Notes: generated by a model not told the origin, from the sequence alone. A DNA stretch of 64,000 nucleotides from Pseudomonas sp. S04 (GCF_009834545.1 NZ_CP019427.1:4718001-4782000); one strand, 5' to 3'; positions 8,076 through 17,331 are shown, counted from the first letter of the stretch. Program-made: numbers and translations.

Positions 8076-8564
8076 TCAAGCGGCTTTGAGGGGTACCCAG
8101 ATCTCCAGCACGCCCTGCCCGGTTTGCGGGTCGAAGTCGGCGCTGTAGCGCTCGAACTCGGGTGCATCCGCGGCCTCGCGGCCTGAGGCCGGCAGCCAGT
8201 TTTTCCAGATGTACTCAAAGGTTTGCGCCAGGCTGTCGAGGCCACCTTGATGGGTGAACACTGCATACTGCTGGGGCTGGATTTCCACCCAGCGATAGGA
8301 CTCGGGCAGGTCGTCGAGCTTGCTGATTTCGACCCCGGCGACGTACTCGAAACCACCCTTGCCATCCGGGTTGCAACACACGCCGTAGGTCAAGTCGCCC
8401 GTTTGCCCCGGCACCTTGCCGATGTGCGGAATAAAACGGTCCCAGAGCTTGGGAATGCCCTCGGTGGCGTCCACGGCAAATCGTCCGCCCAGTCCGGCGA
8501 TCAGCATAAAATGCCCCGTTTCGAAGCGCGGCTGTGCCGCTACCTGCTGTTTTGGCTGATCCAC
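8076..8564 (-). CDS. GyrI-like small-molecule-binding (effector-binding) domain protein
   Basis: 162 residues comprising a stand-alone GyrI/AraC effector-binding domain: FIPHIGKVPGQTGDLTYGVC, FEYVAGVEIS and QYAVFTHQGGLDSLAQTF are the usual strand-helix elements, and GVLEIWVPL is the final strand. There is no HTH, so it probably binds a small amphipathic ligand or acts as a hydrolase of such compounds. It begins with GTG at 8564 behind an almost perfect Shine-Dalgarno (AGGAGGTGA), which decides the start. Confidence 0.85.
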   Translation of the reverse strand: MDQPKQQVAAQPRFETGHFMLIAGLGGRFAVDATEGIPKLWDRFIPHIGKVPGQTGDLTYGVCCNPDGKGGFEYVAGVEISKLDDLPESYRWVEIQPQQYAVFTHQGGLDSLAQTFEYIWKNWLPASGREAADAPEFERYSADFDPQTGQGVLEIWVPLKAA

Positions 8565-8631
8565 GAATCACCTCCTGCCACTGAAAATTGGGTTCGGCTG
8601 GGAGTATAGAAGCGAAACCGGATTCCCCCAG

Positions 8632-9294
8632 TCAAAGCCCAGGAAGTTCTGCCACGCCAGCCGCGCCGATAAACTCCTGGTAACCCGATAGGATCACGTA
8701 GACCGCGAAATAGCAGAAGATCGCTGCAGATGCCAGGTAGCTATAGCGCAGCAGTTTATCGCCCAGCAACTTGCCGCCCTGGGTCGCAGCCAGGCACAAG
8801 GCCAGGCACCAGAGAATTCCGGCGCAAAAGAACCCGGCCAGGAACAACCCGGCACTGGCCAGGCTGTTGCCGCCTGCGCGGGCAATCAGGGTCCCGCCCA
8901 CCGCGGCGAACCAGAGAATGGCACTGGGCGAGGACATCGCCAGGAAAATCCCGCGAAAGAACTCCCGACGATGGGAGCCGCCACTGACCTCTGCTGTCTG
9001 CGCCAGGGCGGCGCTGTGGTGGATCGCCGAGTAGATCATCTTCGCCGCGAAGTACAGCAACAGCAGCGAACCGCCGACCCACAACACCCAGCGCACCGCC
9101 GAGTACTGCAGCAGAACGGTCATGCCGGCCAGCGCCAGCACCGCGTAGACCAGGTCGCCGACACAGGTGCCCAGGCCCAGGGCAAACCCTTGGAAATAGC
9201 CGCGCTGCATGGCCAGGGTGATCATTGCAATGTTGGCCACGCCGATATCCAGGCACAGCGAAAGGCTCAGTAAAAAGCCGCTGGAAAACTCCAT
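8632..9294 (-). CDS. LysE-family amino-acid exporter
   Basis: 220 residues, five to six hydrophobic helices. The N-terminus ([20 protein letters not shown]) and [19 protein letters not shown] are the LysE/RhtB signature region, and [16 protein letters not shown] matches the conserved P-x-x-W-x segment of later helices. It exports an amino acid or derivative across the inner membrane; specificity is unknown. It is divergent from alaC, 150 bases apart. Confidence 0.87.
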   Translation of the reverse strand: MEFSSGFLLSLSLCLDIGVANIAMITLAMQRGYFQGFALGLGTCVGDLVYAVLALAGMTVLLQYSAVRWVLWVGGSLLLLYFAAKMIYSAIHHSAALAQTAEVSGGSHRREFFRGIFLAMSSPSAILWFAAVGGTLIARAGGNSLASAGLFLAGFFCAGILWCLALCLAATQGGKLLGDKLLRYSYLASAAIFCYFAVYVILSGYQEFIGAAGVAELPGL

Positions 9295-9444
9295 TTTTTT
9301 ATCCTGTTGCTGTCAGTGCCGGGGAAAAAAGTTGCTGGGTGCCTCTGGACAAGCGGCCATCGGCGCCCTTATCGTGCGCCCAGACCACCGCAGTGGTCGG
9401 CGTCGCTCGGACGGTTCCGGGCGCTCACGTTATCAGAGGCAACA

Positions 9445-10653
9445 ATGGCAGACCAAGGTTCGCCGCGCCGCTTTGCGCGCATAGATCGACTCCCCCCTTA
9501 CGTATTCAATATCACTGCCGAGCTGAAGATGGCCGCCCGTCGTCGTGGCGAAGACATCATCGACTTGAGCATGGGCAACCCCGACGGCCCGACCCCGCCC
9601 CACATCGTCGATAAATTGGTCACCGTCGCCCAGCGCGAAGACACCCACGGCTACTCCACGTCCAAAGGCATTCCCCGCCTGCGCCGGGCTATTTCCCGCT
9701 GGTACAAGGATCGCTACGAGGTCGACATCGACCCGGAAAACGAAGCCATCGTCACCATCGGTTCCAAGGAAGGCCTGGCGCACCTGATGCTCGCCACCCT
9801 CGACCAGGGCGACACGGTACTGGTGCCCAACCCGAGCTACCCGATCCACATCTACGGTGCCGTGATTGCCGGTGCCCAGGTGCGTTCGGTGCCGCTGATT
9901 CCGGGCGTGGACTTCTTCGCAGAGCTGGAGCGAGCCATTCGTGGCTCGATCCCGAAACCGAAGATGATGATCCTCGGGTTCCCGTCCAACCCTACCGCGC
10001 AGTGCGTGGAGCTGGATTTCTTCGAACGGGTAATCGCCCTCGCCAAGCAGTACGACGTCCTCGTCGTGCACGACCTGGCCTACGCCGACATCGTCTACGA
10101 CGGTTGGAAAGCCCCCTCGATCATGCAGGTACCGGGCGCCAAGGACATTGCCGTGGAGTTCTTCACCCTGTCCAAGAGCTACAACATGGCGGGCTGGCGC
10201 ATCGGCTTCATGGTCGGTAACCCGGAACTGGTCAACGCTCTGGCACGGATCAAGAGCTACCACGACTACGGCACCTTCACCCCGCTGCAAGTGGCGGCCA
10301 TCGCGGCACTGGAAGGCGACCAGCAATGCGTCAAGGACATCGCCGAGCAATACCGGCAACGCCGCAACGTGCTGGTCAAGGGTCTGCATGAACTGGGCTG
10401 GATGGTCGAGAACCCGAAAGCTTCGATGTACGTCTGGGCAAAGATCCCCGAAGCTTATGCCCACCTGGGTTCGCTGGAATTCGCCAAGAAGCTGCTGGCC
10501 GAGGCCAAGGTCTGTGTATCGCCCGGGGTGGGTTTTGGTGAGTACGGCGACGACCACGTGCGCTTCGCCTTGATCGAGAATCAGGACCGGATTCGCCAGG
10601 CAGTGCGGGGGATTCGCGGGATGTTCCGCGCGGATGGGTTAGTCACTAAGTAA
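9445..10653 (+). CDS. alaC: Alanine transaminase / class I aminotransferase AlaC
   Basis: 402 residues, PLP fold type I. The PLP lysine lies in [15 protein letters not shown], and [14 protein letters not shown] and [19 protein letters not shown] are conserved in AlaC/YfdZ proteins, which convert pyruvate and glutamate to alanine and 2-oxoglutarate. I chose ATG 9445 because it has AGAGGC upstream and starts the family N-terminus ([17 protein letters not shown]). An upstream frame to 9307 overlaps the promoter region. A bidirectional terminator follows directly. Confidence 0.92.
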   Translation: MADQGSPRRFARIDRLPPYVFNITAELKMAARRRGEDIIDLSMGNPDGPTPPHIVDKLVTVAQREDTHGYSTSKGIPRLRRAISRWYKDRYEVDIDPENEAIVTIGSKEGLAHLMLATLDQGDTVLVPNPSYPIHIYGAVIAGAQVRSVPLIPGVDFFAELERAIRGSIPKPKMMILGFPSNPTAQCVELDFFERVIALAKQYDVLVVHDLAYADIVYDGWKAPSIMQVPGAKDIAVEFFTLSKSYNMAGWRIGFMVGNPELVNALARIKSYHDYGTFTPLQVAAIAALEGDQQCVKDIAEQYRQRRNVLVKGLHELGWMVENPKASMYVWAKIPEAYAHLGSLEFAKKLLAEAKVCVSPGVGFGEYGDDHVRFALIENQDRIRQAVRGIRGMFRADGLVTK

Positions 10654-10660
10654 GACGATC

Positions 10661-10700
10661 AGCCACAAAAAAACCGCATCGCTGCGGTTTTTTTGTGGCT
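10661..10700. terminator. Bidirectional rho-independent terminator between alaC and gntP
   Basis: AGCCACAAAAAAACCGCA pairs with TGCGGTTTTTTTGTGGCT around a 4-base loop (about 18-bp stem). A/T runs on both sides give a U-tract whichever strand is read, so it serves both alaC (plus) and gntP (minus), which converge here. Confidence 0.9.
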
Positions 10701-10709
10701 GCGAAACGC

Positions 10710-12062
10710 TTAGACGAACAACGACAACAGCAGGATAAAGCCCAGCGCGACGATGGACAGGATGGTTTCCATCGCGGTCCAGGTCTTGAAGGTTTCCGCC
10801 ACGGTCATGTTGAAGTACTGCTTGACCAGCCAGAAGCCCGCGTCGTTGACGTGGGACAGGATCAGCGAGCCGGCACCGGTGGCCAGCACCAGCAGCTCAC
10901 GGTTGACCCCTGGAATCATCCCCACCACTGGCACCACGATGCCCGCACCGGTAATGGTTGCGACAGTCGCCGAACCGGTCGCGATACGAATCACTGCCGC
11001 CACCAGCCATGCCAGCAGGATCGGCGAAATCTGGGCGCTTACGGCCATATGCCCGATCACATCACCCACACCGCTGGTCACCAGCATCTGCTTGAAGCCA
11101 CCACCGGCACCGATGATCAGAATGATCGCGGCGGTTGGTGCGAGGCTGGCATCCAGCAGCTTGAGGATGCGTTTGGAGTCGATGCCCTGGCGATGGCCGA
11201 AGGTGTACAGCGACAGCAGCAACGCCAGCAGCAGCGCCGAGATCGGGTGACCGATCATGTCCATCCAGGTGCGGAAGAAGTTGCCGTCCGGCAGCGCGAC
11301 GTCAGCGAAGGTCTTGAGCAGCATCAGGAACACCGGCAACAGCACGGTGAACAGGGTGATGCTGAAGCTTGGCAGGCTGGCCGAATCCGGTTCGCGGGCC
11401 AGTTGATCCACCAGTTCCTGGTTAGGGTGACCGGGGATGTACTTGGCAATGAACGTACCGTAGATCGGACCGGCAATGATCGCCGTCGGCAGAGCCACGA
11501 TCAGGCCGTACAGAATGGTTTTACCGATATCGGCGCCAAATACCCCAATGGCCAGCAACGGCCCCGGGTGTGGCGGCACCAGCCCGTGCACCGCCGACAG
11601 GCCGGCCAGCAGCGGGATACCGATCTTGATGATCGACACGCCCGTGCGCCGGGCCACGATGAACACCAGCGGGATCAGCAGCACGAAGCCGATTTCGAAG
11701 AACAGCGGAATGCCCACCAGGAACGCGGCAAACATCATCGCCCACTGCACCCGCTCTTTACCGAACGAGCGGATCAGGGTCTGGGCGATCTGGTCGGCCC
11801 CGCCCGATTCGGCCATCATTTTGCCGAGCATGGTCCCCAGCGCCAGGATGATGCCGACAAACCCCAGTACCCCGCCAAAGCCGTCCTGGAACGCCTTGAT
11901 GATGGTGCCGATCGGCATGCCCGATGTCAGGCCGAGGAACGCCGCGGCGATGATCAGCGCAATGAAGGGGTGGAACTTGAACTTGGTGATCAGGACAATC
12001 AAGCCGATCACCGTGACCACTGCATCAAGCAGCAGGAACGAGTCGTGGGACATGCCGAACAT
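10710..12062 (-). CDS. gntP: Gluconate:H+ symporter GntP
   Basis: 450 residues, about 12-14 membrane helices of the GntP family. Motifs include FIALIIAAAFLGLTSGMPIG, LVPPHPGPLLAIG and ATITGAGIVVPVVGM. It imports gluconate with protons. The gene is second in the leftward gntK-gntP pair, 82 bases apart, with a GntR operator at 12119-12135 in the gap, so gntP has its own controlled promoter. The leader also has an A-rich Hfq/Crc-type motif just before the ribosome site. ATG at 12062 is preceded by AGGAG. Confidence 0.95.
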   Translation of the reverse strand: MFGMSHDSFLLLDAVVTVIGLIVLITKFKFHPFIALIIAAAFLGLTSGMPIGTIIKAFQDGFGGVLGFVGIILALGTMLGKMMAESGGADQIAQTLIRSFGKERVQWAMMFAAFLVGIPLFFEIGFVLLIPLVFIVARRTGVSIIKIGIPLLAGLSAVHGLVPPHPGPLLAIGVFGADIGKTILYGLIVALPTAIIAGPIYGTFIAKYIPGHPNQELVDQLAREPDSASLPSFSITLFTVLLPVFLMLLKTFADVALPDGNFFRTWMDMIGHPISALLLALLLSLYTFGHRQGIDSKRILKLLDASLAPTAAIILIIGAGGGFKQMLVTSGVGDVIGHMAVSAQISPILLAWLVAAVIRIATGSATVATITGAGIVVPVVGMIPGVNRELLVLATGAGSLILSHVNDAGFWLVKQYFNMTVAETFKTWTAMETILSIVALGFILLLSLFV

Positions 12063-12078
12063 TAGGGGTGACTCCTGG

Positions 12079-12092
12079 TTGTTGTTGTTATT
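12079..12092 (-). promoter_or_regulatory. Hfq/Crc-type A-rich motif in the gntP leader
   Basis: Read on the minus strand: AATAACAACAACAA, just upstream of the AGGAG of gntP. It matches the AAnAAnAA repeats bound by Hfq-Crc in Pseudomonas catabolite repression. Binding is inferred. Confidence 0.6.
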
Positions 12093-12118
12093 AAAGCGGG
12101 TAATTCGAAAGCCATCAG

Positions 12119-12135
12119 GACAGCGCTACCTTTAA
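12119..12135. promoter_or_regulatory. GntR operator, site 1 (gntP promoter)
   Basis: GACAGCGCTACCTTTAA. The reverse strand gives AAG-N-TAGCGCT, the core of the published P. aeruginosa GntR operator (AC-N-AAG-N-TAGCGCT). It lies 57 bases upstream of gntP and shares GACAGCGCTACCTT with sites 2 and 3. Confidence 0.8.
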
Positions 12136-12144
12136 AAACAAAAC

Positions 12145-12678
12145 TCATACGGCGAGCTTCAGGCCATGCCCAAGCCACCAATGGTGGGCTTGCGCGGCCA
12201 ATTGCTCGACGCTGTGGGTCGAAGCATCCAGCGCCAGGGTCAGCGCTTCGCCGACCGGGGACTCGAGCGTGGCGAACTGGCTGTCGATCAGGGTCGACGG
12301 CATGAAGTGGCCCGGACGGTGGGACACCCGATCCGCGGCCACTTCCCGGGTCAGTTCCAGGAACACGAAGCCCAGGCCCGGCAAGGCGCTACGCAAGCGC
12401 TCGCGATAGCTGAGCTTGAGCGCCGAACAGGTCAGCACCGGGCGCTGGCCCGTGGCGTCGACGCGACGCAATTCGGCGCACAGGCTGTCGAGCCAGCCGG
12501 CACGGTCGTCGTCGTTCAGGGGAATACCGGCGCTCATCTTTTCGATGTTGGCCGCAGGGTGAAAGCTATCGCCTTCGATGCCGGTCGCGCCGCTGAGCTG
12601 GCACAAGGCCTCGCTGACGCTGGACTTGCCGCAGCCGGCCACGCCCATGATGACCAGGGCGGAGATTGGTTGACTCAT
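12145..12678 (-). CDS. gntK: Gluconokinase GntK
   Basis: 177 residues. P-loop GVAGCGKS at 12-19, then EGDSFHPAANIEKMSAGIPL, the gluconokinase substrate segment, and LELTREVAADRVSHRPGHFM. It phosphorylates gluconate to 6-phosphogluconate, feeding Edd/Eda. ATG at 12678 has GAGGTG at five-base spacing; a longer frame from 12717 would begin within the GntR operator. Lies between gntP and divergent gntR. Confidence 0.94.
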   Translation of the reverse strand: MSQPISALVIMGVAGCGKSSVSEALCQLSGATGIEGDSFHPAANIEKMSAGIPLNDDDRAGWLDSLCAELRRVDATGQRPVLTCSALKLSYRERLRSALPGLGFVFLELTREVAADRVSHRPGHFMPSTLIDSQFATLESPVGEALTLALDASTHSVEQLAAQAHHWWLGHGLKLAV

Positions 12679-12696
12679 GTAACACCTCAGCGCGAA

Positions 12697-12713
12697 GACA
12701 GCGCTACCTTTGC
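12697..12713. promoter_or_regulatory. GntR operator, site 2 (gntK promoter)
   Basis: GACAGCGCTACCTTTGC, 18 bases upstream of the gntK start codon. Identical to site 1 over 15 bases. Position overlapping the likely start of transcription fits repression. Confidence 0.8.
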
Positions 12714-12847
12714 TCATTGAGACTCTAGTGCAAACGCAGCCATCGTCGACGTCTTCTTGTCATTTTTATGGGTTGCAGCACGTTCTTGCTCAACGCCAAA
12801 TTGTAGGGATCAGGCAACCCCCGCTCATTCATTTGCAGACGCATCGA

Positions 12848-12864
12848 GACAGCGCTACCTTAGT
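12848..12864. promoter_or_regulatory. GntR operator, site 3 (gntR promoter)
   Basis: GACAGCGCTACCTTAGT. The reverse strand reads AC-T-AAG-G-TAGCGCT, an exact match to the published GntR consensus. It lies 29 bases upstream of gntR, consistent with autoregulation. Confidence 0.85.
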
Positions 12865-12893
12865 GCCTTGAATTTTGTTTGGCAAGCCGCCCG

Positions 12894-13925
12894 ATGACCT
12901 CCACTAAAAACGATAAAAATCCCCGCACCACTGGCCGCCCTACCCTCAATGAAGTTGCTCGCCTGGCGGGGGTCAGCCCGATCACCGCTTCCCGCGCCCT
13001 GCGTGGGGTCAGTACGGTGGCCACCGAACTGGTGGAAAAGGTCCAGCAGGCCGCCCTCGAACTCAATTATGTGGTCAACCCGGCCGCGCGTGCGCTGGCC
13101 TCGGCCCAGAGCCATTCGGTGGTGGTGCTGGTACCCTCGCTGTCGAACCTGCTGTTCATCGAAACCCTGGAAGCCATTCACCAGGTACTGCGGCCCAAAG
13201 GCTTCGAAGTGCTGATCGGCAACTTCCACTACTCCCGTGACGAAGAAGAAAACCTGCTGCGCAACTACATGGCCTATCAGCCACGCGGTTTACTGCTGAC
13301 CGGTTTTGATCGCACCGAAAGTTCGCGACGGATGATCGAGGCCAGCAACATCCCCTGCGTGTACATGATGGAACTGGACCACGCTGCCGGGGTGAACTGC
13401 GTCGGTTTTTCCCAACTCAGCGCCGGCGAAACGGCGGCCGAGCACTTGTTGTCCCGCGGCCGCAAGCACCTGGCGTACATCGGCGCGCAGCTGGATCAGC
13501 GCACCTTGCTGCGCGGTGAAGGGTTCCGCCGGGCCTTGCAGAAGGCCGGTCGCTACGACCCGGACCTGGAAGTACTGACCCCGCGCGCGTCTTCCGTGGG
13601 CCTGGGCGGCGAGTTGTTCCTGCAACTGCTGGCGGCCCAGCCGGATGTCGACGGGATCTTTTTCGGCAACGACGACCTGGCCCAGGGCGCATTGCTTGAG
13701 GCCCTGCGCCATGGCATCCAGATTCCCCAGCAGGTGGCAATTCTCGGTTTCAACGACTTGCCGATGTCCGAGCACATGGTGCCGCGCCTGAGCAGCATCT
13801 ATACCCCCCGCGAAGCCATTGGCCGGCGCGCGGCGGAACAGATGCTGACGTTGATGGCGGGCAACAAGGTGGCGCGGCCGGTGGAAGACATGGGGTTTGA
13901 GCTGAAGATTCGCGAAAGCAGCTGA
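12894..13925 (+). CDS. gntR: Gluconate-responsive LacI-family repressor GntR
   Basis: 343 residues. LacI-type HTH at about 16-65 (RPTLNEVARLAGVSPITASRAL, with hinge NPAARALASAQS), followed by a periplasmic-binding-like ligand domain (VVVLVPSLSNLLFIE onwards). In P. aeruginosa and P. putida the homologue represses gntP, gntK and itself and is released by gluconate or 6-phosphogluconate. Three matching operators lie in this locus. I use ATG 12894; the frame could extend to a TTG at 12879 but ATG matches the known protein start. Confidence 0.93.
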   Translation: MTSTKNDKNPRTTGRPTLNEVARLAGVSPITASRALRGVSTVATELVEKVQQAALELNYVVNPAARALASAQSHSVVVLVPSLSNLLFIETLEAIHQVLRPKGFEVLIGNFHYSRDEEENLLRNYMAYQPRGLLLTGFDRTESSRRMIEASNIPCVYMMELDHAAGVNCVGFSQLSAGETAAEHLLSRGRKHLAYIGAQLDQRTLLRGEGFRRALQKAGRYDPDLEVLTPRASSVGLGGELFLQLLAAQPDVDGIFFGNDDLAQGALLEALRHGIQIPQQVAILGFNDLPMSEHMVPRLSSIYTPREAIGRRAAEQMLTLMAGNKVARPVEDMGFELKIRESS

Positions 13926-13934
13926 GACTGGCGC

Positions 13935-14813
13935 CTACACCGTCTGGCCGAGCAGATCGACCAGGGCCAATGCGCCCTTTTGCAGCGGCTGGCTCTTGAG
14001 CCATACCGCATGCACCGGCAGCACCAGGCCGTTTTCGATATTGCGGAAATTCAGCCGTTTCAAGCGCCCTGAATCCAGGCGTGCCTGCACCACCGACAGC
14101 GGGAAATTGCCCCAGCCCAACCCCGCCTCGACCATCTCCAGTGCCGTTTCCAGGTTGTCGGTGCGCCAGCAGGATTCGGCCACCAGCGGCCGGGTCTCGC
14201 TGATCGGCAGATCGCGGCTGGCGACGAAAATCTGCCGCACGTGCACCAGGTCCTCGAGAAACAGATCCTGTCCCTGCAGCAACGGACTGTCCGCCGCCAG
14301 CGTGGCGATCATGCGTTCGCTGCCGACGAATTGAAAGCGCTCCAGCACATTCATGCTCAGCCCGGCAAACGCCAGGCACAGGCTGACGCGCCCACTGTGC
14401 AGCATCGCCAGCACGTCATCCTGCGGCGCCGTCAGCACTTCGACGTCGAGCAACGGATGACGCTCGGCAAGCACCTTGATCGCCGCCAGCAAGCGGCGCC
14501 GATCGATGTCCGCGACCACGCCAATCGACAGCTTGCTTTCCAGCCCCAGCGACAACTGCACCGCGTGCACCTGCAACTGCTTGAGCTGCCCGGCAATCAG
14601 CCGTGCGTGGGGCACCAGCGAATTGGCCATGGCGGTGGGTTGGGGTTCGCGGTGGCTGCGGTCGAACAATGGATAACCGAGCTCTGCCTCCAGATTGGCA
14701 ATGCCCATGCTCACCGCCGAAGGGACCTTGCCCAAGGCCCGGGCGGCCGCGGAAAAAGAGCCGCGCTCAATCACGGCGAGAAACAGTTCGATGCTGTCGC
14801 TGTTGAAGTTCAC
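13935..14813 (-). CDS. LysR-family regulator adjacent to PACE transporter 2
   Basis: 292 residues, starting with GTG. HTH at about 6-65 (IELFLAVIERGSFSAAARAL, SAVSMGIANLE), then effector domain. It ends 10 bases from the end of gntR (convergent) and is divergent from the PACE gene at 14934. It shares linker and effector-domain features with the LysR at 3341. Likely controls the pump. Confidence 0.88.
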   Translation of the reverse strand: MNFNSDSIELFLAVIERGSFSAAARALGKVPSAVSMGIANLEAELGYPLFDRSHREPQPTAMANSLVPHARLIAGQLKQLQVHAVQLSLGLESKLSIGVVADIDRRRLLAAIKVLAERHPLLDVEVLTAPQDDVLAMLHSGRVSLCLAFAGLSMNVLERFQFVGSERMIATLAADSPLLQGQDLFLEDLVHVRQIFVASRDLPISETRPLVAESCWRTDNLETALEMVEAGLGWGNFPLSVVQARLDSGRLKRLNFRNIENGLVLPVHAVWLKSQPLQKGALALVDLLGQTV

Positions 14814-14933
14814 TGGATCAACCTATCAATAAAACTGAAAGCTACTGACTTTTTCTGTCATCTCCATTGAAGCTATCTTTCGTCGCCTGCGCCAGCCCCA
14901 CTGGCCATCAAGCACTGAAAAAGAGGCAACTCC

Positions 14934-15365
14934 ATGCAAGGCGTCAAACGCAAACTGGTCTACGTTTCACTCTACGAGGTGATCGGCATGACCTTCTCCG
15001 CCCTCGGCCTGGCCTTGCTGTCCGGCACTTCGCCAGGCAGCACCGGGCCGCTGGCGGTGATCATCACCAGCATCGCGGTGAGCTGGAATTTCATCTACAC
15101 CTCGCTGTTCGAGCGCTGGGAAAGTCGCCAGGTGTCACGCACCCGCACCGTCAAACGGCGGATCGCCCATGCCGTCGGTTTTCAACTGACGTTGATCGTA
15201 TTCCTGATCCCGTTGATTGCCTGGTGGATGCACATCAGCCTGGTCCAGGCCTTCCTGCTGGACCTGGCGCTGATCATCTTCATCCCCTGCTACACCTTTG
15301 CCTTCAACTGGCTGTTCGACCGCACCTTTGGTTTGCCAACCTCGGCACTGCCCGACCCAGCCTGA
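14934..15365 (+). CDS. PACE-family multidrug/biocide efflux transporter (AceI-like), copy 2
   Basis: 143 residues, four helices. Glu15 in helix 1 (YVSLYEVIGM) is at the same number as the functional Glu15 of AceI; SWNFIYTSLFERWE and YTFAFNWLFDRTFG are the PACE signature segments. It is only distantly similar to copy 1 at 2817, sharing motifs rather than long identity. Start ATG 14934 follows AGAGGCAACTCC. Divergent from its LysR neighbour with 120 bases between. Confidence 0.9.
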   Translation: MQGVKRKLVYVSLYEVIGMTFSALGLALLSGTSPGSTGPLAVIITSIAVSWNFIYTSLFERWESRQVSRTRTVKRRIAHAVGFQLTLIVFLIPLIAWWMHISLVQAFLLDLALIIFIPCYTFAFNWLFDRTFGLPTSALPDPA

Positions 15366-15423
15366 AGCCAGAGGCACGGACAAGGCTGGCGAACACTTGC
15401 GCAGCCTTCGCCCCCCTCACCCG

Positions 15424-16743
15424 TCAGTGCAACTGCAGGGTCTCATTGAACTGGCTGATGGCATCCACCACATGCCGTGACCCCTGCTGGATCTCCAGGA
15501 TTACCTCGCCGGCCTCGTTGGCCAACTCCACCCCCAACCCGGTACGGCTCAAGCTCGATTGCATGCTCGACACCGCACTCAACGAGAGGTCGTGGTTCTT
15601 GCGCACCACGTCGACAATTTCCAGGGTCGCCTTGCTGGTACGCGCCGCCAGGCTGCGCACTTCGTCGGCCACCACGGCAAATCCGCGTCCATGCTCCCCG
15701 GCCCGCGCGGCTTCGATAGCGGCGTTGAGGGCTAGCAGATTGGTCTGGTCGGCGATGCCGCGAATGGTCTGCACGATGGTGCCGATGATGTCTGACTGCT
15801 TGCTGACCGCATCGATGCTCAGCGCAGCCTCGTTCAAGTCCTGGGAGATCTGCTCGATGATCTGCACCGTCTGCTGCACCACCTGCGAGCCCTTCTGGGC
15901 ACAGGCGTCGTTTTGCACCGAGGTCGAATGCGCGGCTTCAGCAGCAGATTGCAGGGTGGTCACCTGCTGGGTGATGTCGCTGGCAAACTTGACCACCTTG
16001 TACAGCCGGCCCTTGGCGTCGAAGATCGGGTTGTAGGAGGCTTCCAGAAACACGATGCGCCCGAACTTGTCGACCCGCTCGAAGCGGTGTGAGTGATATT
16101 CGCCACGGTTGAGCGAGGCCCAGAATGCCTTGTAGGCCGACGACTCGCTTTCCGCACGGTGACAGAACAGGCTGTGGTGCTGGCCCATCACTTCGCCCGC
16201 GGAGTAATGCATGGTCTGCAGGAAGTTATCGTTAGCACTGATGACTTTGCCGTCGGGGGAGAACTCGATCACCGCCATCGCCCGGCCCAAGGCATTCACC
16301 AGTGCCTGGTTCTCATGCTCCTTGATGATTCGGGCGGTGATGTCCGTGGCCACCTTGATCACGCTGTGCACCTGCCGGTCGGCACCGATCACCGGCATGT
16401 AGCTGGCTTCGAGCCAAACCTCCCGCCCATGCCTGTCCAGGCGCTGGAACGTCCCGCTGTTGGGTTCGCCACGCTCCAGTTCACGCCAGAAGCGTTGGTA
16501 TTGCTCGCTCTTGGCGTAATCGCCCTCGCAAAAGATCCGATGGTGCTTGCCGCGTATTTCTTCGAGGGAGTAACCCATTGCCTTGCAGAAGTTTTCATTG
16601 GCATCGAGGATCACCCCGGCAGGGTCGAACTCGATCATCGCCATCGAGCGACTGACCGCCGCCAGCTTGGCGTTGGCCTCGCTCAAAGCACAACTGAAGC
16701 GTTGGATTTCGAGCAGGTCAGACTTGTGATGTAGGTTAAACAT
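15424..16743 (-). CDS. bdlA: Cytoplasmic PAS-PAS methyl-accepting chemotaxis protein, BdlA-like
   Basis: 439 residues with no membrane segment. Two PAS domains (about 30-140, [23 protein letters not shown]; and about 150-260, [21 protein letters not shown]) lead into an MCP signalling domain with the conserved tip ([20 protein letters not shown]). This is the layout of P. aeruginosa BdlA, the biofilm-dispersion sensor (about 417 residues). Two ATGs are possible at 16749 and 16743; the AGGG spacing favours the second. Whether it mediates dispersion here is inferred from architecture only. Confidence 0.85.
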   Translation of the reverse strand: MFNLHHKSDLLEIQRFSCALSEANAKLAAVSRSMAMIEFDPAGVILDANENFCKAMGYSLEEIRGKHHRIFCEGDYAKSEQYQRFWRELERGEPNSGTFQRLDRHGREVWLEASYMPVIGADRQVHSVIKVATDITARIIKEHENQALVNALGRAMAVIEFSPDGKVISANDNFLQTMHYSAGEVMGQHHSLFCHRAESESSAYKAFWASLNRGEYHSHRFERVDKFGRIVFLEASYNPIFDAKGRLYKVVKFASDITQQVTTLQSAAEAAHSTSVQNDACAQKGSQVVQQTVQIIEQISQDLNEAALSIDAVSKQSDIIGTIVQTIRGIADQTNLLALNAAIEAARAGEHGRGFAVVADEVRSLAARTSKATLEIVDVVRKNHDLSLSAVSSMQSSLSRTGLGVELANEAGEVILEIQQGSRHVVDAISQFNETLQLH

Positions 16744-17118
16744 GGTCATATCACCCTAAGCGCGGTCTTTTGATTGATGAAAGTACTTCGGTCTTTCAAC
16801 GGATCCACCACAACGTTCCATGGAACAGGTACACGCCTTCCTCCAGCGCAAGGACAGATAAGGTGATAAATGATGGGTAATCGGAGAGTCCGTGGGGGCA
16901 ACGTTCTGGCCCGGACATCCTGATCAGGAAGATCAGTGCTGAGCATAGACAGGCTCGGCATGGATGCAAGGCCATTAATAAGCCACCATCGAGGACAAAA
17001 TCGGTTCAGCACCTGCCCGGCGTCAGTACATCAGCGCAGGAAAATCTGGCAGCGAGGGGTTGTTGGCTTGGAACTGAACACGGAGCCCGCTTGCCGGGCT
17101 CCGTCGAGATGGGTCTGA
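16744..17118. other. Intergenic region upstream of bdlA
   Basis: About 375 bases with no convincing gene. It holds the bdlA promoter side and a GC-rich hairpin at 17081-17103. Short open frames here lack ribosome sites and plausible composition. Confidence 0.6.
17081..17103 (-). terminator. Hairpin after the Lys-rich peptide gene
   Basis: CGGAGCCCG and CGGGCTCCG form a perfect 9-bp stem with a 5-base loop. On the minus strand it is followed by TGTTCAGTT, a weak U-tract, so termination is probable but not strong. Confidence 0.45.
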
Positions 17119-17229
17119 CTAGTGGCCGAATATGCCGACCTTCTTGGCTTTCTTGTCTGCGCGTTTTTCATCGGCGCTTTTTGCCGGTTTTTTCTTCGCG
17201 GCTTTTTTTGAATCCATGCCTTTGGCCAT
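17119..17229 (-). CDS. Small lysine/alanine-rich protein (36 aa)
   Basis: 36 residues, about 40 percent lysine plus arginine: begins MAKGMDSKKAAKKKPAK and ends KKAKKVGIFGH. The ATG at 17229 has a GGAG ribosome site at good spacing, and the gene is followed by a hairpin, both supporting translation. The composition resembles histone H1-tail or nucleic-acid-binding peptides, but no function is known. A longer frame to 17340 lacks support. It does not resemble its neighbours. Confidence 0.65.
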   Translation of the reverse strand: MAKGMDSKKAAKKKPAKSADEKRADKKAKKVGIFGH

Positions 17230-17331
17230 GATACTTACTCCACTCATACAGGATGTGAGTTCAGGTATACACCTATCGCAGAGCGCCCGTTCTTTTATAA
17301 TCCACGGCTTTGCGCACCGATGGCCTCTTTC

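Noticed and set aside
10695..12065. A 456-codon plus-strand open frame over gntP
   Set aside because: Antisense shadow of gntP, very rich in Gln, His and Arg, with no recognisable domain.
16746..17012. Possible 88-codon gene upstream of bdlA
   Set aside because: Overlaps the bdlA promoter, lacks a ribosome site and shows no coding bias.
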